64,000 bases of DNA from Tateyamaria pelophila. GTDB taxonomy: Bacteria; Pseudomonadota; Alphaproteobacteria; Rhodobacterales; Rhodobacteraceae. The position numbers and the translations under genes are program-made. The stretch covers positions 1-64,000 of the forward strand of contig NZ_JAIMIA010000011.1 of the NCBI RefSeq assembly GCF_019966495.1, written 5' to 3'. Shown in pieces: positions 17,826 to 26,481 of this stretch (positions are counted from its first letter, which is position 1; every line of letters starts with the position of its first letter). Below the pieces are notes generated by a model. That model made no database searches and was not told where the DNA came from. It saw only the letters and a program-made list of their open reading frames with translations.

Positions 17826-18197
17826 TGCATGCTCCCCCGGTCGGATTGTGCCCTTTGATCATAAGAAATAGGCAAAACCCTCGTTTTCCACAAGTATCAT
17901 TTTCGTTTACGTTCGTTTTGAGTTGGCACACCCTTTGGCTGCAGCAATCCAGCCCCTTACCCAAAGAATTTCGGCAAACAGTGAGCAAACGAAAATAATG
18001 GCCGCTGCAATTTCCAGATAAAGCCACGACTTTCTCGAACTTCAGCAGGAAACCGGCAGCACAATCGTCCCTGTTCTGAACCCATCTGGCCGTCTAGTCG
18101 GTCACCTAGCGCCCGGCAGACCTGCCCGCCGGTTGCAGTTTTCGCCGATCCACCGCATAGACCCGGATATCTGAAATGACAGCGCAAGGGGCGTCGC
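17826..18197. other. Divergent intergenic region glpD / RidA-family gene
   Basis: Apart from the TTCGTTT repeats near the glpD side, no gene is seen. It must hold both divergent promoters. GGGG-CGTCGC before 18198 supplies a weak ribosome-binding site for the RidA-family gene. Confidence 0.5.
17900..17997. promoter_or_regulatory. TTTTCGTTT repeats upstream of glpD (candidate DeoR/GlpR-type operator)
   Basis: The block at 17900-17919 has two tandem TTCGTTT units (TTTTCGTTTAC, GTTCGTTTT). The same TTTTCGTTTG appears on the opposite strand at 17986-17995, and a further CGTTTTCC lies at about 17882. Repeated short units of this kind are typical of DeoR-family sites; GlpR is the expected regulator of glpD. 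The link is inferred from position and pattern only. Confidence 0.45.
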
Positions 18198-18539
18198 ATG
18201 ATCGAACGTATCGAAACCGGGGTGCGATCCTCGAAAATCGTGAAATATAACGGCGTGGCCTACATCACCGGCCAAGTCGGCGAAGGCGAGACCATTCAAG
18301 CACAAACCGAAGAATGTCTGCGACGTCTCGATGCCCTGCTGATCCAGGCCGGGTCGTCGCGCGAAAAGATGCTGCGCGCCACGATCTGGCTGGCGGACAT
18401 GAACGATTTTGCGGGACTTAACGAGGTCTGGAACGCATGGGTTCCGGAAGGCCATGCTCCGGCGCGGGCCTGCGGCGAAGCCAAACTGGCAAGGCCCGAA
18501 CTGAAGGTCGAGATCATTGTCGATGCGGCCTGCGACTAA
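18198..18539 (+). CDS. RidA/YjgF/YER057c family protein
   Basis: 113-residue single-domain protein. It contains [29 protein letters not shown] and ends with [25 protein letters not shown], where the Arg in [10 protein letters not shown] corresponds to the conserved Arg that binds the carboxylate of imine substrates. RidA proteins hydrolyse reactive enamine/imine intermediates from PLP enzymes, but many relatives have other roles. It belongs to the YjgF branch with a short N-terminus. It stands alone next to a decayed LysR gene. Confidence 0.85.
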   Translation: MIERIETGVRSSKIVKYNGVAYITGQVGEGETIQAQTEECLRRLDALLIQAGSSREKMLRATIWLADMNDFAGLNEVWNAWVPEGHAPARACGEAKLARPELKVEIIVDAACD

Positions 18540-18680
18540 GGTCCAGCTTCGATATCACCGGGCCTTGCGTGCTGCGTCGGCGCTTTCGAACGCCTGACAT
18601 TCAGATTATCATCGGCTGAACACTCCGATCGATAATCTGGATCACCACGGCTTTTGATCAAATTCGAACCTTTTTTGGGT

Positions 18681-19190
18681 CGACCGACGGGAGGGCCGCA
18701 AGGCCTCCAAGCGACTGAACCTCTCATAACTGGCCGCCTCGACCCGGATTCGAACCTCGAAGACGAATTACGGGTCGCACTGTTTGAACGGGGTTCCGGG
18801 CCGCTGGTGCTGACCAAACATGGATTGCTGCTGCTTTTCTGTGCCGAGCAGATGCTATTCGTGGAAGAAGAGATCAAACAGCGCGTCGCCGATGCCGCAG
18901 AGACCAAAGGCTTTTTTCGCGCTGGTGCCTCGGAGGCGATTGCGCAAGCATGGCTGCCCGCGTTTGTCACCGCCTCCAGCCAGCCTCAAGATGATCGCGG
19001 CGGGCATTGCGGTCGGCCCATGCCCCCGCGCTTGCGCTTGATCTGTCAGCGTCGGGTCAGATTGTCGAATTCGACGCAGGCATCCGACCGCAATCGCTTG
19101 AGTTCCCGGCGATCGAACTCTTTTTTTGCCAGCCGTTTCGGGCAAGGTGGCCGCCCGCCATTTTCGGCCGAGACTGCATTTCACAACCGT
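18681..19190 (+). pseudogene. Decayed LysR-family regulator
   Basis: Pieces of a LysR protein appear in successive frames. RKASKRLNLS then a TAA stop, then LAASTRIR, covers the helix-turn-helix. After a frame change NLEDELRVALFERGSGPLV and EQMLFVEEEIKQRVADAAET follow, as in the wing and linker helix. GFFRAGASEAIAQAWLPAF starts the effector domain, then the frame changes again and GQIVEFDAGIRPQSLEF resembles its end. At least one stop and two shifts make it non-functional. The outer limits are approximate. Confidence 0.62.
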
Positions 19191-19235
19191 GCCGCATATG
19201 ACTTCTTACTTGATTTCGTTTCACTACAAAAACAG

Positions 19236-19264
19236 TTGACCCATGTTTCATTATTCCATAATTC
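19236..19264 (+). promoter_or_regulatory. Candidate promoter of the ars operon
   Basis: TTGACC (19236-19241) and TAATTC (19259-19264) are 17 bases apart. The predicted transcription start, about 7 bases further on, falls at or next to the ATG at 19272. If right, the ars message is leaderless. The -10 box lies inside the palindrome at 19253-19278. Confidence 0.5.
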
Positions 19265-19278
19265 ATGAAATATGGAAT
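19253..19278. promoter_or_regulatory. ArsR operator overlapping the start codon of the ars operon
   Basis: A 26-base palindrome with outer arms ATTCCATA (19253-19260) and TATGGAAT (19271-19278) and a central TTCATGAA (19262-19269); 24 of 26 positions obey the symmetry. It spans the likely -10 box, the start of transcription and the ATG of the ArsR-ArsC gene. Binding by ArsR here would block transcription directly. Confidence 0.75.
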
Positions 19279-20114
19279 CATTGCTCACAGATCGACTGTC
19301 AACTCTGAGCCATCCTCAACGGATGGCCGTATTCCGGCTATTGATGCGACGCTGCCCCGACGAAGTGCCTGCGGGCGAAATCGCCGACGCCCTCACCCTC
19401 AAGTCAAGCACCGCGTCGGTCTATCTGTCCGCCCTGACCCAGACCAAGCTGATCTTGCAACGCCGGGACGGCACGCGCCTCCTGTACCGGGCAAACCTCG
19501 ACGCGGCCCGCGATATCGTCGCTGACCTGTTCCTTGATTGCTGTCGCGGACGCGCAGATGTCTGTCCGCCGGAAATTTCTGACCTTCTCAGGAGCCTTAC
19601 GCCAATGTCTGACAAGAAATACAACGTTCTGTTCGTCTGCACGGGCAATTCCGCGCGCTCGATCTTTGCCGAGACGATCCTGCGGGACCTCGCCGCCGAC
19701 AAGTTCAACGCCTACTCGGCAGGGACAACGCACCGGTCCGGACTGAACCCGCTGGCGGTTCAAACGCTGCTGTCCAAGGATCACGACACATCGCCGCTCA
19801 GATCGAAAAACGTATCCGAATTTCAGGGGCCGGACGCACCGAAAATGGATTTCGTGTTCACCGTTTGCGATCGCGCCGCGAACGAAGAATGCCCCACATG
19901 GCCGGGTCAACCGATTTCGGGCCATTGGGGCGTGCCGGACCCGGTCAAGGCGCAAGGCACCGAAGCGCAAAGACAGCTTGCGTTCCAACAGACCTATGGC
20001 GCACTGCGCAACCGGATCACCGCGTTCACGTCCCTGCCCTTTGCGCAGTTGGACCGTGCGACCTTGCAACAACATGTCGATGAGATCGGCAAAGAAAAAC
20101 TTCGGCAGGATTGA
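19272..20114 (+). CDS. ArsR repressor fused to thioredoxin/LMW-phosphatase-type arsenate reductase
   Basis: 280-residue fusion. Residues 1-100 are an ArsR winged helix (LSTLSHPQRMAVFRLLMRR, SSTASVYLSALTQTKLILQRRDGTRLLYRA). Cys90, Cys91 and Cys98 in DCCRGRADVC are placed like the C-terminal As(III) site of Acidithiobacillus ArsR. Residues 113-280 are an LMW-phosphatase-like ArsC, with the P-loop CTGNSARS (Cys123, Arg129), Cys199 and Cys207 as redox partners, and Asp223 in VPDPVK. The two functions are sensing arsenite and reducing arsenate. ATG 19272 is needed for the first ArsR helix, yet has no ribosome-binding site. It is followed 6 bases later by gapdh. Confidence 0.95.
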   Translation: MESLLTDRLSTLSHPQRMAVFRLLMRRCPDEVPAGEIADALTLKSSTASVYLSALTQTKLILQRRDGTRLLYRANLDAARDIVADLFLDCCRGRADVCPPEISDLLRSLTPMSDKKYNVLFVCTGNSARSIFAETILRDLAADKFNAYSAGTTHRSGLNPLAVQTLLSKDHDTSPLRSKNVSEFQGPDAPKMDFVFTVCDRAANEECPTWPGQPISGHWGVPDPVKAQGTEAQRQLAFQQTYGALRNRITAFTSLPFAQLDRATLQQHVDEIGKEKLRQD

Positions 20115-20120
20115 TACCCA

Positions 20121-21119
20121 ATGACAACTTACGCGCTCAACGGCCTTGGCCGGATCGGCAAACTGGCCTTGCGCCCCCTTTTGGAACGCGGCGCACAGAT
20201 TGCCTTTCTCAACGATGCGGTCGGCACGCCGGAAATGCATGCGCATTTGCTGGAGTTCGACTCCATTCACGGGCGTTGGCCTGCGGAGTTTTCGGCGGAT
20301 GACACAGCGATCACCATCGACGGCACGTCCATCCCGGTGACCAACGCCCGCGACCTGAAAGACCTTCCGCTGGAGGGCGTCGATGTCATGATCGACTGCA
20401 CCGGTGCGTTCAAGACCGAAGCAGCGCTTGCCCCCTACTTTGAGGCTGGCGTGAAAAAGGTTGTCGTCTCCGCCCCCGTCAAAGACGGGCCGACGGCCAA
20501 TATCGTCTACGGCGTGAACGATGACATCTATGATGCGAACTCCCACCAGATCGTCACGGCGGCCAGCTGTACCACGAACTGCCTTGCCCCTGTCGTCAAG
20601 GTGCTGCTGGAGGGCATCGGGATCAAGCATGGTTCCATCACGACGATCCATGACGTGACCAACACGCAAACCATCGTGGACCGCCCCGCCAAGGACTTAC
20701 GCCGCGCCCGCTCCGCCCTGACCAACCTGATCCCGACCACAACCGGCTCTGCCACCGCCATCACGTTGATCTACCCGGAACTGACCGGCAAATTGAACGG
20801 TCACGCGGTGCGGGTGCCGCTGTTGAACGCGTCCATCACCGATTGCGTGTTCGAGATGGCGCGCGAAACCACTGTCGACGAAGTCAACGCCCTCTTCAAA
20901 GCAGCCGCCGAAGGCCCGTTGAAGGGCATTCTTGGCTATGAAACCCGGCCGCTGGTCTCCTCCGATTACACCAACGATCCGCGCAGCGGAATCGTGGACG
21001 CGCTGTCGACGATGGTCGTGAACGGCACGCAGCTCAAGGTCTATGCCTGGTATGACAACGAATATGGCTACGCCCACCGCTTGGTGGATGTGGCGTTCAT
21101 GGTGGGCGACAGCCTGTGA
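20121..21119 (+). CDS. ArsJ-associated glyceraldehyde-3-phosphate dehydrogenase
   Basis: 332-residue GAPDH with NAD motif [16 protein letters not shown], catalytic Cys150 in [11 protein letters not shown] and His177 in [10 protein letters not shown]. In ars operons this paralogue uses arsenate in place of phosphate to make 1-arseno-3-phosphoglycerate, which ArsJ then exports. Placement directly between arsRC and arsJ, overlapping arsJ by 4 bases, supports that role rather than central glycolysis. Confidence 0.95.
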   Translation: MTTYALNGLGRIGKLALRPLLERGAQIAFLNDAVGTPEMHAHLLEFDSIHGRWPAEFSADDTAITIDGTSIPVTNARDLKDLPLEGVDVMIDCTGAFKTEAALAPYFEAGVKKVVVSAPVKDGPTANIVYGVNDDIYDANSHQIVTAASCTTNCLAPVVKVLLEGIGIKHGSITTIHDVTNTQTIVDRPAKDLRRARSALTNLIPTTTGSATAITLIYPELTGKLNGHAVRVPLLNASITDCVFEMARETTVDEVNALFKAAAEGPLKGILGYETRPLVSSDYTNDPRSGIVDALSTMVVNGTQLKVYAWYDNEYGYAHRLVDVAFMVGDSL

Positions 21120-22381
21120 CACGTCCTGCAGGGCTGGCGGCCTATAACACCGTCACGGCGGCCTACTGGGCCTTCATGCTGACGGATGGCGCGCTCAGGA
21201 TGCTGGTCCTGCTGCACTTTCACACGCTGGGCTTTTCGCCAGTGCAGCTGGCATATCTGTTTGTTCTGTATGAAATCGCGGGCGTCGTGACCAATCTCTC
21301 CGCAGGCTGGATCGCCGCCCGCTTCGGCCTCACCTCCACGCTGTATGCAGGCTTGTCGCTACAGGTCATCGCGTTGGTCGCCTTGGCGCAACTTGATCCG
21401 TCCTGGGGGATCACCGCGTCGGTGATTTTCGTGATGCTGGTGCAAGGGCTGTCCGGCGTAGCCAAGGATCTGGCCAAGATGAGTTCCAAGAGCGCGGTCA
21501 AGATCCTCGCACCCACGACAAATGGCGGGTTGTTCCGCTGGGTGGCCATTCTCACAGGCTCCAAGAACGCGGTCAAAGGCTGCGGGTTCCTGCTGGGCGC
21601 GGCGCTGCTGGCGGTCGTTGGCTTTGTACCTTCCGTGCTGACGATGGCAGCGGTCCTCCTTGCCATACTGATTGGAGTCGTGATCGCCATGCCCTCCGGC
21701 CTGCCAGTCGGGCGCAAGGACGCGAAGTTCTCCGAAGTGCTGTCCAAAAACCGCAATATCAACTGGCTCAGCGCCGCACGGCTGTTCCTGTTCGGCGCGC
21801 GCGACGTCTGGTTCGTGGTCGGCATCCCGATCTATTTCTATGCGGTGCTGTCGGATGGCAGCACAGAGGGCAATCGCGCCGCGTTTTTCATGATCGGCAC
21901 GTTCATGGCCGTCTGGACGATTCTGTATGGCCTGGTTCAAGGTTGGGCGCCTCGGATCCTGCGGGCAAGCGCGCGCACCGATATCGAGATGCTGGGCCTT
22001 GCCAAACAGTGGGTTGCGTTGTTGATCCCGGTGCCCGCCCTACTGGCCGCTCTGGTCTGGATCAGCGCCGGGCCGTCGCCGCTGCTGACTGCGACCGTCG
22101 TCTTGGGTCTTCTGATCTTTGGCGGCATCTTTGCGGTGAACTCTGCGCTGCATTCGTTCCTGATCCTCAGCTTTACGGATGCCAGACGCGTGACGCTCGA
22201 TGTCGGGTTCTACTACATGTCTAATGCGGCGGGCCGCCTTGTCGGCACGGTCCTGTCCGGGCTGACCTATCAGGTCGGCGGGCTTGCGCTTTGCCTTGGG
22301 ACCGCTGCGGCAATGATCTGTCTGAGTTGGCTGGGAACAGCCCAGTTGCGGCAAGATGCCCGAAGCGATGTGACCGCCTGA
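21116..22381 (+). CDS. arsJ: ArsJ organoarsenical efflux MFS permease
   Basis: 421-residue MFS permease with about 10-12 helices. It opens [41 protein letters not shown] and contains [19 protein letters not shown], features of ArsJ. It should export 1-arseno-3-phosphoglycerate, which breaks down to arsenate outside the cell. It is translationally coupled to gapdh (ATGA type overlap) and ends the operon. Confidence 0.95.
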   Translation: MTRPAGLAAYNTVTAAYWAFMLTDGALRMLVLLHFHTLGFSPVQLAYLFVLYEIAGVVTNLSAGWIAARFGLTSTLYAGLSLQVIALVALAQLDPSWGITASVIFVMLVQGLSGVAKDLAKMSSKSAVKILAPTTNGGLFRWVAILTGSKNAVKGCGFLLGAALLAVVGFVPSVLTMAAVLLAILIGVVIAMPSGLPVGRKDAKFSEVLSKNRNINWLSAARLFLFGARDVWFVVGIPIYFYAVLSDGSTEGNRAAFFMIGTFMAVWTILYGLVQGWAPRILRASARTDIEMLGLAKQWVALLIPVPALLAALVWISAGPSPLLTATVVLGLLIFGGIFAVNSALHSFLILSFTDARRVTLDVGFYYMSNAAGRLVGTVLSGLTYQVGGLALCLGTAAAMICLSWLGTAQLRQDARSDVTA

Positions 22382-22403
22382 GGAACCGGCACTGAAAGCC
22401 GGA

Positions 22404-22973
22404 TCAGCGCAACCCGTTGCGCGCAATGTAAAGCGCCAGATCCAAAATCACCTGCCCCCGTGCCACGACAATCGCCCGTGGCCCGGCTTCGGGATCAAAC
22501 GGGACCGACAGGTCAAACATGCCGGACCGCTCCCGGCCGCCATCTGCAACACTGACAAAGTACTGCCCCGTGGTCCGGAACTGCCCATCGGCCCGCGCAA
22601 TCAGGCTCTCGAAGCGCACATCGAGGCGCGCATCCGGAAAGGCCTCGAGCGGCCAGGGTTCGGATGCGACCTTTGCACCGGACAAAGTGCCAAGATGCAG
22701 GGCGAGTTCAAGGGCGATCGCCCGTTCCGGGCTGTCGGCCCATTGAACCCCCGAACTGCTGACCAACCGGCCTTCGGCATTTTGTAACGAGATTTCTGTG
22801 GCGCTGGCATAGGTGGGCAAGGAGACCTTGCGCACTTCGAGCATTTGAAAGGCAATCCTCTGCGTCTGGGTAGCTTTGGGCGGCGTCACGGGATACAATT
22901 CCGGCGGGGTCGTACAGGCGGTCAGGGCGAAGGTCGCGCCGATTAGAATAAACTTCAGAATTCTCATGATCAT
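22404..22973 (-). CDS. pqiC: PqiC/YmbA-type outer-membrane lipoprotein of the Pqi complex
   Basis: 189-residue lipoprotein with a lipobox, FALTACTTPP; Cys20 would be lipidated and the rest periplasmic. It belongs to the ABC-type transport auxiliary lipoprotein family. In E. coli PqiC joins the PqiB tunnel at the outer membrane for lipid transport. The start overlaps the pqiB stop codon, so translation is coupled. Confidence 0.88.
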   Translation of the reverse strand: MIMRILKFILIGATFALTACTTPPELYPVTPPKATQTQRIAFQMLEVRKVSLPTYASATEISLQNAEGRLVSSSGVQWADSPERAIALELALHLGTLSGAKVASEPWPLEAFPDARLDVRFESLIARADGQFRTTGQYFVSVADGGRERSGMFDLSVPFDPEAGPRAIVVARGQVILDLALYIARNGLR

Positions 22974-25054
22974 CGTCCCCGAATAAGTGCGCTTGGGTTC
23001 CGCTCAAGCATCCGCACAAGTGACGCGAATGCATCGGCGGCCGCCGATAGGTCGCGCATTGCCGCTTGGGCATCTCGGCTGAGCGCCTCGCCCTTGTTAT
23101 AGCCCGCAATCGTCTGATTGGCCTGGCTGAGCACCGCTTCCATCCGCGACACCAGTGCGGGCAGATCCTGAGCGGAAATAGCGACATTATCCGCCGCCTG
23201 CCGCGCGGAATTGAGCGTTGCATTGATGTTGTCCACCGCTCCACCCTCACGCAGTTCCCTCAGGGTCGCGTTCATCTCGTTCAACGCAGCACTCAGGTCA
23301 GCAGGCAATTCGCGCGCGGCATCAGTGCCCACGATGTCATCCATCGAGGCAACAAGCGCTGTGAGCTGCTCGGTAAATTCCTGCAAGGGCAGTGTTTCGG
23401 CCTTGGTCGCAATCGCCTGGAACTGCGCCAGCAGGTCAGGCACGCCTTCGACGGATGCCGTCACACCGTCGGCGGCGGCGGCAGCCGCATCCACCGCGTT
23501 GACCAGACGTTCGGCCAACCGGTCCTCCACGAGTTGCGCCAACAGCCCTTCGAACCGCAGCAAGGCTGCATTCAAGGTGCCCGCGATCCCCTGTACATCG
23601 TCAGAGGCGACAATGCTGCGCACATCGCCGAGCAAGGCGCGCACTGCTTGCGGTGTTTCGCGCACGTCTTCACTGCTCAAAAGCGTCCGCGCACTGTCGA
23701 GGAATTGAATGGTACTGTTCAACACATCCTCGATTGGCAGATCGACAATCCTGCCCACAACGTTTTCGATCGTCGCAGTGACGTCCGAAATATCACTTTC
23801 GGTCGTCGGTATGATCGGAATGCTTCCATCCCCGGTTTCGATGACGATCCGCGGGGCATTCTCAACCTGAACAAGCTCGATCTTGAGCCCCCCTGCCAGC
23901 AGGCTGGCAGATGCCAGACGGGCCCGCAAACCATCGTCGATCCGTTCCGTCAGATAGGCCTGCGCTTCTTCGGGCGTCACATCTTCCGGCAAGCCCAGAC
24001 GCGAGGGTTGAATGGAGAGTTGTGCATTCAGGCGCACGCGCTCGTCGCCAAACCTGTCCCCGTCGATGACGCCGGAAACGCTTTGGACGCGACCGATCTG
24101 CAACCCGCTCAGCTCGACCGGCGCGCCGACGGCGAGGCCCGAGATATTCTCGTCGAAGACGACGCGCATCTCGAACGGATCCGTTTCATCACGGGCAAAC
24201 AGGCTGTTGCGTGCAGACACCTCGTCACTGAAGACTTCAAACATCGTCCCATCCGTCACCCGGTTGGCACTGGACACGAAGGTGTCAAAGGTCAGCCCAC
24301 CACTGACCAGAGTCGCAAAGGACGAAAAGTCGATCTGGGCCCCGCTTGGCCCGACCGAAAAGGTAAATCCGGAGGTGTCCCAGAACCGCGTCGACGGAGA
24401 GATCAGCCGATCATGCGGCGCATAGATGATGGCATCGGCGATGGCGAAATTGCCCTCCGGCGAAATCTGCGCCTTGCCGATGCGGCCCACTTCGATGCCA
24501 CGAAAGGTGATCGGACTGTTTTCCGTCAGGCTACCGCCCGCCGAGGTCCGCAGGGCAATCTGCAACCCTTCCTGCCCGAGGCGAAACAGGGGCGCCTCAG
24601 TCAATCCGGTGAAACTGCTGGCGGCAGGGCCAATGTCACCATCCCAGGCACCTTCGATGTACACGCCTGTCAGAACGGTATCGAGGCCACTCACGCCGCG
24701 CGCGCTGAGCTCAGGGCGCACGATCCAGAAGGTCGCGCCCACATCAACATAGGGTGCGATCGCCTTGTCGAGGCGGATCTCGGCCACGACGCCGGTCAGA
24801 CCCGGCGAAAACCGGACATCCTCCACCACGCCAACTGCGACGTCGCGGAACCGCAACTCGGTCTCTCGCCTGGCAATACCCGCCCCATTGTCGAACTTGA
24901 TCTCGATCAGCGGCCCCCGGTCATCATAGGTTTGCCAGGCCACGAAAAGCGCTGCGACCAGCGCAAGAATGGGAATGATCCAGACGACGGACGCGCTCCG
25001 CATTCCGGATTTGCGCGCAGGTTCGATCTTGACCGGCTGTGGCGTGTCACTCAT
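22970..25054 (-). CDS. pqiB: PqiB, MCE-domain intermembrane lipid transport protein
   Basis: 694-residue protein with one N-terminal membrane helix (SVVWIIPILALVAALFVAWQTY). Repeated MCE/MlaD domains follow, with IEIKFDNGAGIARRETELRFRDVAVG, then ENSPITFRGIEVGRIGKAQI, then FDENISGLAVGAPVELSGLQIGRV: three in all. A long helical C-terminus (about 470-690) resembles the E. coli PqiB coiled tunnel, though it is longer than the 546-residue E. coli protein. It spans the periplasm to move lipids. It overlaps pqiA2 by 8 bases. Confidence 0.95.
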   Translation of the reverse strand: MSDTPQPVKIEPARKSGMRSASVVWIIPILALVAALFVAWQTYDDRGPLIEIKFDNGAGIARRETELRFRDVAVGVVEDVRFSPGLTGVVAEIRLDKAIAPYVDVGATFWIVRPELSARGVSGLDTVLTGVYIEGAWDGDIGPAASSFTGLTEAPLFRLGQEGLQIALRTSAGGSLTENSPITFRGIEVGRIGKAQISPEGNFAIADAIIYAPHDRLISPSTRFWDTSGFTFSVGPSGAQIDFSSFATLVSGGLTFDTFVSSANRVTDGTMFEVFSDEVSARNSLFARDETDPFEMRVVFDENISGLAVGAPVELSGLQIGRVQSVSGVIDGDRFGDERVRLNAQLSIQPSRLGLPEDVTPEEAQAYLTERIDDGLRARLASASLLAGGLKIELVQVENAPRIVIETGDGSIPIIPTTESDISDVTATIENVVGRIVDLPIEDVLNSTIQFLDSARTLLSSEDVRETPQAVRALLGDVRSIVASDDVQGIAGTLNAALLRFEGLLAQLVEDRLAERLVNAVDAAAAAADGVTASVEGVPDLLAQFQAIATKAETLPLQEFTEQLTALVASMDDIVGTDAARELPADLSAALNEMNATLRELREGGAVDNINATLNSARQAADNVAISAQDLPALVSRMEAVLSQANQTIAGYNKGEALSRDAQAAMRDLSAAADAFASLVRMLERNPSALIRGR

Positions 25055-25697
25055 CTCTTGGATTTCTTTCCTGCCGGGTTTGGGCGTCCCAGATCATACG
25101 ACTGTCGAAAGCCTGCGCCGACAGCATAGTAAATATTACAGATAACGCAAAAAACAGGCTTGCGCGGCCAGGATTTACAGCAGCCAGAGTGTTTAACTGG
25201 ACCAGAGAAGACATGATCGCAACCACAAAGATATCGATCATCGACCAACGCCCGATGTATTCGACGACTTCGTACAAGAGCTGTCGATGATGGCTGGATA
25301 CACTCGAAGGCCGCATTACCGAAATGGCCAGAAAGGCGATGGCCATGAATTTGGCCAGGGGAATGACGACACTGGCGATCAGAATGATCACCGCGATCCC
25401 GACCGCGCCATGGTGGATCAATTCCACCGCACCGCCCACGATGGTGTCTTCCTGAACGCTCAGCAATGTGCGGGTTTGCAGCATCGGGTATGTATTGGCC
25501 GGCACGTAACACATCAGCCCCACCAGCCACAGCGCCCAAACGCGCTGCAGGCTTTTCTCGTCTCGCGCGACAATGGTACTGCCACAGCGGTCGCAGATTT
25601 GCGTCCCGGCAGGCCAGACCTGCGTGCAGCGGGTGCACGCCACAACGCCAAGATCGCGTGCGCTTATAAAGTTTTGGTTTTGTCCAGAGATTTCCAT
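25047..25697 (-). CDS. pqiA: PqiA-family inner-membrane protein (second copy)
   Basis: 216-residue membrane protein beginning MEISGQN. A zinc-ribbon-like pair CTRC and CDRC (residues about 20 and 38) is followed by four or so helices of the PqiA fold (VWALWLVGLMCYVPANTYPML, HHGAVGIAVIILIASVVIPLAK). An ATG 15 bases upstream (25712) is an alternative start. E. coli PqiA is a single two-lobe protein; here each lobe is its own gene. It overlaps the first pqiA gene by about 34 bases and sits directly before pqiB. Confidence 0.88.
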   Translation of the reverse strand: MEISGQNQNFISARDLGVVACTRCTQVWPAGTQICDRCGSTIVARDEKSLQRVWALWLVGLMCYVPANTYPMLQTRTLLSVQEDTIVGGAVELIHHGAVGIAVIILIASVVIPLAKFMAIAFLAISVMRPSSVSSHHRQLLYEVVEYIGRWSMIDIFVVAIMSSLVQLNTLAAVNPGRASLFFALSVIFTMLSAQAFDSRMIWDAQTRQERNPRDE

Positions 25698-26299
25698 ACC
25701 GACCACCTGCACAGGACATTGTCCTGTATAACGATGAGAACAACTAAAACGGCGAACATCCAGAACGCCGGCCCAAAGCTCACGTCTGCCAGATCACTGA
25801 TCTTGATCAGGGCGACGGCGCATCCCAGCGCAAAAATTTCCGCCATGGACCAGGGCCTGAGCTTTTCCGCGAAGCGAAAGGCGTGCGTCGCCCCCCGTGC
25901 CGGCGGATGATCCAGAACAATCGGCACCAGAACATACATCGTGAGCAACACCCGCGCCAACGGCACGAAAATGATCAGCGCGGCCGTCGTCAGCGACAGC
26001 GCAATCAGCGGCCCGTCGCTGAAGGCCAGCGCGGCGGCCAGGATCGAAACCGAATTCGTGGCCCCCGCGACCGAAATCGACAGAAACGGGAATACGGTCG
26101 CGGCGATGATCAGGATCGTGATGGCCAGCGACACGGCAATGATCTGAAGCCCGGCCTTGCGGCGCGGTGTGATCAGCACGGACCCGCAGCGCGCACAGGT
26201 CGCCCGCTCGCCGGTTGCTGGCCGCCGCAGGGTGAATACAGCGTCGCAATGCGTGCACACAATCAATTCGTCGAGGGGAATCGGTGCAGGATTGTTCAT
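25664..26299 (-). CDS. pqiA: PqiA-family inner-membrane protein (first copy)
   Basis: 211-residue membrane protein with CTHC and CARC ribbon motifs near the N-terminus, then about four helices (LQIIAVSLAITILIIAATVFPFLSI, PLARVLLTMYVLVPIVL). The end, DNVLCRWSVWKSLDKTKTL, is typical. It is the first gene of the pqi operon. PqiA is thought to be the inner-membrane partner that hands lipids to PqiB. Confidence 0.88.
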   Translation of the reverse strand: MNNPAPIPLDELIVCTHCDAVFTLRRPATGERATCARCGSVLITPRRKAGLQIIAVSLAITILIIAATVFPFLSISVAGATNSVSILAAALAFSDGPLIALSLTTAALIIFVPLARVLLTMYVLVPIVLDHPPARGATHAFRFAEKLRPWSMAEIFALGCAVALIKISDLADVSFGPAFWMFAVLVVLIVIQDNVLCRWSVWKSLDKTKTL

Positions 26300-26481
26300 C
26301 TTGCCACTTAGTCATGTTTTGGACAGACATCCCATGACCAATCCAAGAAACTGCACAATCTCCCCTATTTCAAGCGGCGCTGAACTCCGGATCTGTCCTG
26401 TGCACAGGTATCGGTCGGCACAATCAATTTTATCAGCGCCGCCTGCTATGCGTCGCAATTCAAATCAGCCTTTCGGGTGCA

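Noticed and set aside
23066-25129. Plus-strand open frame of 687 codons opposite pqiB
   Set aside because: Shadow of the MCE-domain gene; no recognisable domain.
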